A stretch of 64,000 bases of DNA, taken from NCBI GenBank assembly GCA_965248765.1, contig CBDFKF010000002.1, positions 62,001 to 126,000 of the forward strand. Direction: 5' to 3'. Source of the DNA: CBDFKF01 sp965248765 (lineage in GTDB: Bacteria > Pseudomonadota > Alphaproteobacteria > VGEJ01). Positions 37,865 through 47,619 of the stretch are shown one piece after another (the first letter of the stretch is position 1; the number at the start of each line of letters is the position of its first letter). Position numbers and translations under genes: made by a program. Below the pieces are notes generated by a model. That model ran no database searches and had not been told where the DNA came from. It saw only the letters and a program-made list of their open reading frames with translations.

Positions 37865-38533
37865 ATGCCCGGAGTGCGTAGATATCAGCTGTTATGTCCC
37901 ATCGCCCGGGCATTGGACCGGATCGGTGACCGCTGGACGTTGTTGATCCTGAGGGATCTTCACGCCGGACCGGCGCGCTTTTCCGACCTGCAGGCGGGCT
38001 TGGAGGGCATCGCCTCCAATCTGCTCACCACCCGGCTTCAGCAGCTGATGGACGACGGGCTGGTGGCGCACCGGAACACGGAGTTCGGTGTGGCCCTCTA
38101 CGAGCTCACAGAACTCGGCGCGCGCACCAGGGACCTACTGTTTGAGCTTGCGTTGTTCGGCGGACGCTTGCCGCCCGACGAAGACTTCCGGCGCCCAGGC
38201 AATCTGAGGACTGTGGCGGTAACGCTGGAGGCCGCATGCCAGCGTGTCGTCACCCGGGAGATGAACCTCGAAGCCGAGATCAACATCGATGGCGAGCGCT
38301 TCACCCTCACCGCTCGCGACGGCGCGGTTCGCGTCCGTTATGCGCCGGCTAAGGCGCCGGACGTGAGCTTTACGACCGAATACGAGCCGAGTGTAGCGGC
38401 CGCGGACGGCAGGATGCCGATCGATACCTACGTAGCCAATCACACCGAGATGGTGGCCCACACATTTGGTAAGGACGCGCAACTCATGCGCCTGCTCTCG
38501 CTGGCCATGGAGCTTCTCACGCAGGAGAGCTGA
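37865..38533 (+). CDS. HxlR-family transcriptional regulator
   Basis: 222 residues. The winged helix-turn-helix domain (residues about 8-100) shows CPIARALDRIGDRWTLLILR, ARFSDLQAGLEGIASNLLTT and a RLQQLMDDGLV wing with Cys10 as in redox-sensing HxlR proteins. A C-terminal domain of about 110 residues (RFTLTARDGAVRVRYA) may bind a ligand. The 110-base AT-rich gap to the divergent NmrA gene likely holds the operator. Confidence 0.85.
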   Translation: MPGVRRYQLLCPIARALDRIGDRWTLLILRDLHAGPARFSDLQAGLEGIASNLLTTRLQQLMDDGLVAHRNTEFGVALYELTELGARTRDLLFELALFGGRLPPDEDFRRPGNLRTVAVTLEAACQRVVTREMNLEAEINIDGERFTLTARDGAVRVRYAPAKAPDVSFTTEYEPSVAAADGRMPIDTYVANHTEMVAHTFGKDAQLMRLLSLAMELLTQES

Positions 38534-38564
38534 GGCCCCGCGTCATCGGCCGCCGGCAGGGTCT

Positions 38565-39347
38565 TCAAGCCGCGGCGTCGAGGAGGCAGTCGTCGGCGAG
38601 CGGGATAACCGGCGTGAGGTCGCGCTGGTGCTTGTAGTCGGGCCGGTCGGTCTTCCGATAGGCATTCGCCACCGGATTGAGAATCAACGAGAAGATCGCC
38701 CGATCCCACGGCGAGAAGTTCGCCGGCGAGCCGTGCACCAGGCAGTCTCCGAAGATGAGCCCGGTGCCGGCCGGCCCGGTCGCGGAGAACAGGCCCCCGC
38801 GCTCGACGAGGCGGGCGACGGCGTCGCGTTCGACCACCCACAGCGGGTAGCTGGTGGTCGTCGTGTCGTGGTGGGCCGGCGCGGGGCCGGCGCGGTGCGA
38901 GCTGCGGATGAAATGGAGCGGCCCATTGAACTCGTTCACGTCGTCAAGGAAGACGTGGAGGTTCAGCGCCTCCGGCTCGGGCACACCGTCATCGTTGTGG
39001 TGCGTGGCGAAATCGTAATGCCATTGCCACACCTCGCCCTCGAAGGCCGCCTTGACGTTGATCTTGACCTGCTGGATGTAGAGGTTTGGGCCGGCGATCT
39101 GCTGGGCCGGCTGCACCAGCCGCGGATGGCGGACGAGCCGGTCAAAGGCCGCATCGCGCAGGTGCAGCCCCATCGCGGTCCGCACCGCACCGCCACCTTG
39201 CTCATGGATGTTCCCGGGATGCTCTTGGGCGAAAACGCGCGCCATCGCGGCGCGCACAGTATCGATCTCCGCCCCCGAGAAAAGGCCGGGCAGGACCACG
39301 AATCCATCTTCGTCAAACGCCTTGAGCTGTGCCGGCGTCAACCGCAT
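38565..39347 (-). CDS. Phytanoyl-CoA dioxygenase-family protein
   Basis: 260 residues. The double-stranded beta-helix fold shows FDEDGFVVLPGLFSGAEID at the start, the metal motif WQWHYDFATHH (His-x-Asp), and the second His in GDCLVHGSPANFS, with an Arg for 2-oxoglutarate in the C-terminal third. It is an Fe(II)/2-oxoglutarate oxygenase like ectoine hydroxylases. The substrate cannot be read from sequence. It stands alone, convergent with the HxlR gene. Confidence 0.85.
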   Translation of the reverse strand: MRLTPAQLKAFDEDGFVVLPGLFSGAEIDTVRAAMARVFAQEHPGNIHEQGGGAVRTAMGLHLRDAAFDRLVRHPRLVQPAQQIAGPNLYIQQVKINVKAAFEGEVWQWHYDFATHHNDDGVPEPEALNLHVFLDDVNEFNGPLHFIRSSHRAGPAPAHHDTTTTSYPLWVVERDAVARLVERGGLFSATGPAGTGLIFGDCLVHGSPANFSPWDRAIFSLILNPVANAYRKTDRPDYKHQRDLTPVIPLADDCLLDAAA

Positions 39348-39539
39348 CCTCGCACACCCCGGTGCCCGAGATTCCGTACCAATCGGTCGAAAATACTAGC
39401 ACGAATGTGGCGCACACGATGCTTTGCGCCGGCCCGGTCCCGCCCAGGGAACGACGGGCGCCCGGCTGAGGACGGGGCGCCCGCTGTAGAGTTGGGAGGA
39501 CCGCGTTGCGTTCTAATCGACGCTCGACGGGCGGGGAAG

Positions 39540-39728
39540 CTAGGGGAGGCGTGGTAGTGGAATTCTTCGGCCAAACACCTTGATCGGAGTCCCGTTGGCC
39601 GTGGTTAGCTCGAGCCAAGCGGCAACGTCTCGCCGCTCCACGACCGCCTGGGCAACGCCGGTCGTATCCGGCTCGCCGCCGGCATTGGGCACAGGAACGT
39701 TCTCACTGAATTTATTCACCTTACGCAT
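39540..39728 (-). CDS. Small hypothetical protein
   Basis: 62 residues from the ATG at 39728. RKVNKFSENVPVPNAGGEPD, then VVERRDVAAWLELTTANGTP. No recognised family or motif. A G/C hairpin with 9-bp arms lies downstream at 39455-39483. It could be a real small gene or chance. Confidence 0.35.
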   Translation of the reverse strand: MRKVNKFSENVPVPNAGGEPDTTGVAQAVVERRDVAAWLELTTANGTPIKVFGRRIPLPRLP

Positions 39729-39914
39729 GGCCTCCCTCCGAGTCCGTTCCCCGGTTGGCCCAGGGAAGTCCGGGCGATGGTGAGGCAGTGGCGACAGATC
39801 GCCTATAGGGTTATTCCCTAGCGATCCGCCGAAAAGGATATCGCTGACTTCGCCGATGGCGTAGTACCCGGACGGGGCACTTCCGCGCCGCGCGACACGT
39901 GGCTCCGCCGTTCG

Positions 39915-40420
39915 GTGGACCCATCGTCTCATTGGGTTGTCGCGCTGGTCACGGTGATCATCGTCGTCTTGATCGCCTGGGCCGTTATCCACACGGTCGG
40001 TCCTGGCCCGATCTTCGGCGTCGAGCGCCTGGCCGAAGGCGGCGATGTGACAGCGGGCACCGGCGAGGGCATCTCGCTGCTGTTTGCCAATATCGCCGCC
40101 CTCGTCGTGATGCTGGTGCTCAGCGTGTGGCTCCTGACGATCGCCACCTGGCGATCCCGCAAGGAAGAAGAGCGGCGCAAGGTCGCCGAGTCGATGGGGA
40201 AGGCCTCCAGTCCCAGATCGTTGAGCTTCAGTCGACCGAGAAGGCGCTGCGTTCAACCTGCCGACACCTGGAGCACAGAATGGCCCAGGGCATGTCGGAC
40301 TTCGCCTGGGCCTCGCAGCGATTGGTCGAAGCCCAGGACGCCGAAGCACGCCGCATCGCTCGCGAACTTCACGACGATGTCGGCCAGGCTCTGACAGCGG
40401 CGCGTCTTGGTCTCTACCAC
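39915..40420 (+). pseudogene. Histidine kinase remnant, frameshifted and cut
   Basis: The first frame gives two membrane spans (VVALVTVIIVVLIAWAVIHT and an LFANIAALVVMLVLSVWLL span) and runs into other residues after about 40195. The other frame then reads EGLQSQIVELQ, HRMAQGMSDFAWASQRLVEA and ARRIARELHDDVGQALTAAR, the HisKA_3 dimerisation domain with its phosphorylated His. After AARLGL (about 40418) the sequence becomes the reverse of an antitoxin gene. ATPase domain absent. Confidence 0.75.
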
Positions 40421-40525
40421 CGGCTTTCCGGCCTTGGCCACGACGATCTCCTCGCCGCGCCGGACACGCTCAAGGAGCTTCGAAAAGTGAGTTTTCGCTT
40501 GGTGGATATTGACGATGCTCGACAT
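40253..40525 (-). pseudogene. Phd/YefM-type antitoxin, N-terminal part
   Basis: The first 40 residues (SSIVNIHQAKTHFSKLLERV, then RRGEEIVVAKAGKPV) are a typical Phd/YefM antitoxin DNA-binding domain. From about residue 40 the frame runs through the antisense of the histidine-kinase remnant, so the C-terminal toxin-binding part is replaced. No toxin gene follows. The palindrome at 40532-40564 directly upstream may be its old operator. Confidence 0.7.
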
Positions 40526-40531
40526 CCACCC

Positions 40532-40564
40532 GTAATGGACTAAGTCAGGAGCTTAGTCCATTAC
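40532..40564. repeat. 13-bp perfect inverted repeat
   Basis: GTAATGGACTAAG and CTTAGTCCATTAC are separated by seven bases. It lies seven bases upstream of the antitoxin-like start and next to the stop of the GST gene. No U-run follows. An antitoxin operator or a bidirectional stem are both possible. Confidence 0.6.
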
Positions 40565-41206
40565 CTAAGCTGGCGCAGGCATGAGCGCCGCGGGCGCGTT
40601 CCAGCCCGAAAGATCTTCGACACGACGACGCCACGCCGCCGTCTGCGGCCACTCCGCCATGTCGAAGCCGCCCTCCTCCGCCAACGAGGCGTATGCATAA
40701 CAGGCGATATCCGCGATCGTCGCGTCCTCGCCGACGAGGAAGGGCGCCACGACAAAGCGTGCCTCGAGGGTGTCGAGCGCCCGCCGCCCAATAGCCCGAA
40801 ACACGTCAACGACCGGCGGCTCGGCCGGCGCAAAGCGCGTGAAGAAACGGGTGCGGCCGATGCCGGGGAATATCTGGTCCTGCTGGAATGCGAGCCACTC
40901 GTCGATTCGGATCGCGCTCACCGCGTCGGCGCCGCCAAACCGGCCGGTCAGATTCGCAAGATAGCGAAGGATAACGGTCGATTGCCCAATCGCGAGATCG
41001 CCGTGCACGAGTGCCGGAAGCTGGCCGAGCCGGTTGATCGCCACGTGCTCCAGCTCGCGCGACTGGCCGCCCGGCAGATCGACGTGGTGGAACTCGTGGG
41101 CAGTTCCGCAGATGGCCAGCATCAGCGCCACCGCGTACGAGTTGCCCGAGCGTTGGTGGCCGTAGAAGCGCACAGGGTCCGCTGGCGCGGGAATCTCACC
41201 GGTCAT
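40565..41206 (-). CDS. Glutathione S-transferase family protein
   Basis: 213 residues from the ATG at 41206. The thioredoxin-like N-terminal domain has RFYGHQRSGNSYAVALMLAI, INRLGQLPALVHGDLAIGQS (cis-Pro and the Ser that holds glutathione), and the C-terminal helical domain has VGEDATIADIACYAYASLAE. It conjugates or reduces with glutathione. The exact class and substrate are unknown. It is a single-gene unit ending at the 13-bp palindrome. Confidence 0.85.
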   Translation of the reverse strand: MTGEIPAPADPVRFYGHQRSGNSYAVALMLAICGTAHEFHHVDLPGGQSRELEHVAINRLGQLPALVHGDLAIGQSTVILRYLANLTGRFGGADAVSAIRIDEWLAFQQDQIFPGIGRTRFFTRFAPAEPPVVDVFRAIGRRALDTLEARFVVAPFLVGEDATIADIACYAYASLAEEGGFDMAEWPQTAAWRRRVEDLSGWNAPAALMPAPA

Positions 41207-41368
41207 GGCTGTTCTCGCTCCCGTTTGTCGAGTGACAAGTTCACCGCGTATTAGACTGCGTGGCCAGCCGTTCTTTGCCCCGCCCTCTTTTGCCCATGGG
41301 CGCACACGCGTGGTAGGGGTGGACCATCGGTGGGCAACCACCGTCGGTCAATCCGCATAGGATGCGCG

Positions 41369-42757
41369 ATGTTGCAGAGGTTCTGCATAACCGACGATGA
41401 CACAGCCGCTACAATACCGTTGTGGCCGCTCAAGACGGCCGATCTCGCGACTTGGCACGCGGCACTGCCACCGGCCCGTTCGGCCTGGGTCGAGGCCCAT
41501 GGATTCAAGGCGGAGGCCGGGCGCTTCCTCGTCTGCCCCGAAGCGGACGGCACGCTTGCTGGCGCCGTCCTCGGCCTCGGCGACGCGCCCGATCTCTGGT
41601 GCTATGGCGGATTGGCCGGGGGTCTGCCCGCGGGCCGCTATAGGATCGAGGGAGGGCTGACGACCGATGCCGCGACCGCCGCGACGATTGGCTGGGGTCT
41701 CGGCGCCTACTCCTTCGATCGCTATAATACCAAGCCGCCGCAGGACCGCGCCACCCTGGTACGCCCCGCCGTCTGTGACCTCGCCTTAGCCGAGCGGACG
41801 CTTGCCGCCACCTATCTAGTCCGCGATCTCGTCAACACTCCGGCCGAAGACATGGGCCCGGCGGAGTTGGCCGAGGCGGCGGGCGAGCTCGCCCAGGAAT
41901 TCGCAGCCGAAGCCACGGTCATTGAGGGTGAAGCCCTCCTTGCCCACGATTTCCCGACCATTCACGCCGTCGGCCGCGCCAGCGCCCGGGCGCCACGGCT
42001 GATCGATCTGCGCTGGGGTGAGCCCGACGCCCCCAAAGTCACGCTTGTCGGCAAAGGCGTCTGCTTCGATTCCGGTGGTCTCGACCTCAAATCCGCGGCC
42101 GGCATGCGGCTGATGAAGAAGGACATGGGCGGCGCTGCAACGGTGCTCGGCCTCGGCCGTATGGTGATGGCAGCCGCGCTGCCGGTCCGGTTGCGCATAC
42201 TGGTCCCGGCTGTCGAGAACGCGGTATCCGGCACCGCCTTCCGTCCCGGCGATGTCGTGCGCACGCGCAAGGGCGTGAGCGTCGAGATCGGCAATACCGA
42301 CGCCGAGGGGCGGCTGGTGCTGGCCGATGCGCTCGCCGAAGCTGACGCTGAGAAACCCCAGTTGCTCATCGACTGTGCAACCCTGACTGGGGCCGCGCGC
42401 ATTGCCCTCGGCACTGACCTGCCGGCGCTGTTCACCGATGATGACGGCCTGGCGCAGGATCTCGCCCGTCATGCCGAGGTTGAGCACGATCCGCTCTGGC
42501 GGATGCCGCTATGGCGGCCCTACCGCGCCTTGCTCGACACTCCGATTGCCGACATCGACAACGTCGGCACCGGCCGCTTCGCCGGGGCGATAACCGCAGC
42601 GCTTTTCCTCAAGGAGTTCGTGACCGAGACCAGATCGTGGGCGCACATCGATCTGTACGCGTGGAACGACAAGGCGCGGCCGGGCCGCCCGGTCGGCGGC
42701 GAGGCACTAGGGCTGCGCGCTCTCTTTGCGTTGCTGGCGGAGCGCTTCGCGACCTGA
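41369..42757 (+). CDS. M17 leucyl aminopeptidase family protein
   Basis: 462 residues from the ATG at 41369. The catalytic domain carries GKGVCFDSGGLDLKSAAGMR, MKKDMGGAA and the signature NTDAEGRLVLADAL, with the two-metal ligands (Lys, Asp, Asp, Glu) in place. It removes N-terminal residues from peptides in the cytoplasm. Many Rhodospirillales carry this protein next to a peptide transporter, as here with the yej operon close by. The N-terminal domain is shorter than in E. coli PepA. Confidence 0.9.
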   Translation: MLQRFCITDDDTAATIPLWPLKTADLATWHAALPPARSAWVEAHGFKAEAGRFLVCPEADGTLAGAVLGLGDAPDLWCYGGLAGGLPAGRYRIEGGLTTDAATAATIGWGLGAYSFDRYNTKPPQDRATLVRPAVCDLALAERTLAATYLVRDLVNTPAEDMGPAELAEAAGELAQEFAAEATVIEGEALLAHDFPTIHAVGRASARAPRLIDLRWGEPDAPKVTLVGKGVCFDSGGLDLKSAAGMRLMKKDMGGAATVLGLGRMVMAAALPVRLRILVPAVENAVSGTAFRPGDVVRTRKGVSVEIGNTDAEGRLVLADALAEADAEKPQLLIDCATLTGAARIALGTDLPALFTDDDGLAQDLARHAEVEHDPLWRMPLWRPYRALLDTPIADIDNVGTGRFAGAITAALFLKEFVTETRSWAHIDLYAWNDKARPGRPVGGEALGLRALFALLAERFAT

Positions 42758-42867
42758 GCGGGGCAGGCGTGAAAAGCGATGCGGACGGCGCAGCAGGCGC
42801 CCGAGCTTTGGCATGGTGCGCTTGCCAAGGCCATGCGCCGCGGCTACGCCTTCGACTGACCGAGCCT

Positions 42868-43794
42868 TCAGTACTGGCGGTCGCGTTCGACCACATTGAT
42901 CAGCGGCTCGCCGGCGCGCGCGCGGTGGATGTTCTCGGCGACCTGCGGCGCGATCGACCGGGCCACGGTGACCCCCGCCACGTGCGGTGTGAGCAAAATC
43001 TTCGGATGGCTCCAGAACCGGTGATCCGGGGGCAACGGCTCCTCTTGGAATACATCGAGCATTGCGCCGGCGATGTGGCCCGAATCGATGGCCGCCAGCA
43101 GGTCCTCCTCGACGACGTGGCCACCGCGCGCGAGGTTGAGCACATAAGCGCCCTCGGGCAGTGCGGCCAGCGTCTGCGCATTGATAATGCCGGCCGTCTC
43201 CTCGGTCATCGGTAGGAAGCACGCGAGGAACCGGCACTCCTTCAGAAACGGCACCAATCCGTCGGCGCCGTGGAAGCACTCGATGCCATCGACGGTGCGG
43301 GGACTCCGGGTCCAGCCGCGCACCGGGAAGCCAAGGGCCCGTAGCTTGGCCGCCGTATCGCCGCCAATGTGGCCGAGGCCGAGAATCCCGACCGGCGAGC
43401 GCTCGGTGTCGGGCGGCGGCAGCCGGTCCCAGCGGCCGACCCGCTGAGCGGCCTCGTAGATCGGCAGCAGGCGGTGGTGACGCAGAATGCCGAGGATCGC
43501 GTACTCGCTCATCTGCTCGGTGAGCGAGCGGTCGATCAAGCGTACGATCGGTACATCCGGCAGCTTGGTATCGCGGAAGATGTGATCGACGCCGGCGCCA
43601 AGCGAAATGATCACCTTGAGGTTGGGGAAGGTCCGCAACAGTCCGGTCTTTGGCGCCCACACCAGCGCGAACTCGATCTCGTTCGGATCGCCCGCATCCG
43701 GCCAGACGCGAAAGTCGAGATCCGGCAGCTCAGCCAACAGCGCCTCGCGATGCTCCTCCGGATCGTCGGAATGGGCGATGAAGATCAGAGCCAT
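42868..43794 (-). CDS. ghrA: Glyoxylate/hydroxypyruvate reductase-like D-2-hydroxyacid dehydrogenase
   Basis: 308 residues. The NAD(P) motif is VGILGLGHIGGDTAAKLRAL, followed by the GhrA-type SP(R) segment GWTRSPRTVDGI. The catalytic residues appear as NLARGGHVVEEDL (Arg), a Glu in FQEEPLP, and ILLTPHVAGVT (His). It reduces glyoxylate or hydroxypyruvate. It lies immediately before the yejF gene on the same strand (one base between), so it may be co-transcribed with the ABC transporter. Confidence 0.88.
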   Translation of the reverse strand: MALIFIAHSDDPEEHREALLAELPDLDFRVWPDAGDPNEIEFALVWAPKTGLLRTFPNLKVIISLGAGVDHIFRDTKLPDVPIVRLIDRSLTEQMSEYAILGILRHHRLLPIYEAAQRVGRWDRLPPPDTERSPVGILGLGHIGGDTAAKLRALGFPVRGWTRSPRTVDGIECFHGADGLVPFLKECRFLACFLPMTEETAGIINAQTLAALPEGAYVLNLARGGHVVEEDLLAAIDSGHIAGAMLDVFQEEPLPPDHRFWSHPKILLTPHVAGVTVARSIAPQVAENIHRARAGEPLINVVERDRQY

Positions 43795-43795
43795 G

Positions 43796-45423
<1,628 letters not shown>

Positions 45424-45427
<4 letters not shown>

Positions 45428-46494
45428 CCCAACGTCTTCCGTGGATCGAAGGCATCGCGCACCGCCTCGCCGATAAAGATCAAGAGGCTCAGCATCAGCG
45501 CGATCACGATGAAGCCCGAGAACCCGAGCCAGGGCGCCTGGAGGTTGGACTTGCCTTGGTTGAGGAGTTCGCCAAGCGACGGCGAACCGGGTGGCAGTCC
45601 GAAGCCGAGGAAGTCGAGCGCCGTCAGCGTCGTGACGGAGCCGTTCAGGATGAACGGGAGAAACGTCAGCGTCGCCACCATCGCATTTGGCAAGAGGTGC
45701 TTGAACATGATCGCGACATTGCCGACCCCGAGCGCACGCGCCGCCCGCACGTAGTCGAAATTGCGGGCCCGTAGGAACTCGGCCCGCACGACGCCGACCA
45801 ACGCCATCCAGCTGAACAACAGCAGAAATCCGAGCAGCCACCAGAAGCTCGGCTCGACGATGCTGGCGAGGATGATCAACAGGAACAGCGTCGGCAGGCC
45901 AGACCAAATCTCGATGAAGCGTTGGAACAGCAGATCGGTCCAACCGCCCAGATAGCCCTGGACGGCTCCGGCGATCACCCCGATCACGGAGCTGATGATG
46001 GTGAGAACCAGGCCGAACACGACGGAGATGCGGAATCCGTACAACAGACGCGCAACGACGTCGCGCGCCTGATCATCGGTGCCGAGCCAGTTCTCGGCCG
46101 ACGGCGGAGCCGGTGCCGGCACCGGCAGATCGTAGTTGATGGTCTGATAACTAAAGGGAATGAGCGGCCACACCATCCACCCCTTCTCATCGATCAGGTC
46201 CTGGACGAAGGGATCCCGATACTCGGTCTCGGTCTCGAAATCGCCGCCGAACGCCGTCTCCGGGTAGACCGAAAAAACAGGCCAGTACGTGGAACCATCG
46301 AAGTACACGACGAGTGGCTTGTCGTTGGCGATGAACTCCGAGAACAGACTGATGAAGAACAAGACGAGGAATATCCACAATGACCAGAAGCCGCGCTTGT
46401 TGGCCCGGAAGTTCTGCAGGCGCCGGCGATTGAGCGGCGATATCCGCGGCCGGGCGCGGAGCTCATCTTCCGCGCTTAGGGCAATTTCAGACAT
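45424..46494 (-). CDS. yejE: ABC transporter permease YejE
   Basis: 356 residues. A cytoplasmic N-terminus (ISPLNRRRLQNFRANKRGFW) precedes the first membrane span, then a large periplasmic loop with DGSTYWPVFSVYPETAFGGD, the mark of YejE-type permeases. The LGTDDQARDVVARLLYG element and five further spans follow. The ATPase-contact loop is in the FDYVRAARALGVGNVAIMFK region. It overlaps yejB by eight bases. Confidence 0.93.
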
Positions 46495-47599
46495 CGCGCC
46501 GCTCGAAGTCGATGCGCGGATCGATCACCGTGTAGGCCACGTCGCCAATGAGGTTGAGCACCAGCCCGAGCAGGGTGAAGAAGTAGAGCGTGGCCAGCAT
46601 CACCGGATAGTCGCGACCAAGGATCGCCTCGAAGCCTAAGAGCCCAAGACCGTCGATCGAGAAAATCACCTCGATCAACAGGGCGCCGGTGAACAGGATA
46701 CCGACGAAGGCGCTCGGGAAGCCCGCGACTACGATCAGCATGGCGTTGCGGAAGACATGCCCGTACAGCACCCGCCGCACGGTCAGGCCCTTGGCGCGAG
46801 CGGTAACCACGTAGTGCTTGCTGATCTCGTCGAGGAACGAGTTCTTCGTCAGCATCGTGAGGGTGGCAAAACCACCGATCACGAGGGCGGTGATCGGCAA
46901 CACGATGTGCCAGAGATAGTCGAGGGCATACTCGATGAACGGCAGCTCATCCGCATTATCCGAGTGCAGCGATCGCAGCGGAAACCAGTCCCAGAAGCTT
47001 CCGCCGGCGAACAGCACGATCAGCAGAATGGCGAACAGAAAGCCAGGAATCGCGTAACCGATAATGATCACGGCGCTCGTCCAGATATCGAAACGCGAGC
47101 CATCGCGTACCGCCTTGGCGATGCCGAGTGGGATCGAGATGAAGTAGACGAGCAACGTCGTCCACAGGCCAAGGGAGATGGAAACCGGCATCTTGTCGAG
47201 AACCAGATCGACGACCCGGCGATCCCGGAAGTAGCTCGTGCCGAAGTCGAACCTGATGTAGTTGCCCATCATTTGAATGAAACGCTCGTGGGCCGGCTTG
47301 TCGAAACCGTAGAGCCGCTCGAGCTCCTTGATGAACTCGGGATCGAGCCCCTGGGCCCCGCGATACTTGCTGGTGATGTCGCTCTGACCGCCGCCCGTCT
47401 GCGCGGTACCGGCACCCGCCTCGGCCTGGCCGCCGCCGCTGAAGCGCGCGGTGGCCTCGACCGCCGTTCCGGTGATCTGCGCGATCAGCTGCTCGACCGG
47501 GCCGCCTGGCGCCACCTGCACCACGGCGAAGTTGATCACCATGATGCCGAACAGCGTCGGGATAATCAGCAACAGGCGCCGGATGATGTAGGCCAGCAT
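46487..47599 (-). CDS. yejB: ABC transporter permease YejB
   Basis: 370 residues from the ATG at 47599. MLAYIIRRLLLIIPTLFGIM is the classical start of OppB-type permeases. A loop of about 60 residues (RFSGGGQAEAGAGTAQTGGG) follows, characteristic of YejB. Further spans and the coupling loop HYVVTARAKGLTVRRVLYGH are present. It forms the channel with YejE. Confidence 0.93.
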   Translation of the reverse strand: MLAYIIRRLLLIIPTLFGIMVINFAVVQVAPGGPVEQLIAQITGTAVEATARFSGGGQAEAGAGTAQTGGGQSDITSKYRGAQGLDPEFIKELERLYGFDKPAHERFIQMMGNYIRFDFGTSYFRDRRVVDLVLDKMPVSISLGLWTTLLVYFISIPLGIAKAVRDGSRFDIWTSAVIIIGYAIPGFLFAILLIVLFAGGSFWDWFPLRSLHSDNADELPFIEYALDYLWHIVLPITALVIGGFATLTMLTKNSFLDEISKHYVVTARAKGLTVRRVLYGHVFRNAMLIVVAGFPSAFVGILFTGALLIEVIFSIDGLGLLGFEAILGRDYPVMLATLYFFTLLGLVLNLIGDVAYTVIDPRIDFERRDV

Positions 47600-47619
47600 G
47601 GGCGGTCGGCGCGGCCGTA

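Noticed and set aside
39455..39483. Hairpin with 9-bp G/C arms as a terminator
   Set aside because: No U-run on either strand and its orientation relative to the small ORF is not decisive.
38466..39557. Plus-strand open frame of 363 codons
   Set aside because: Antisense to the PhyH gene, which has intact metal-binding motifs.
42758..42867. Basic mini-frame between the aminopeptidase and dehydrogenase genes
   Set aside because: Only readable as part of a shadow frame of neighbouring genes; no ribosome site.
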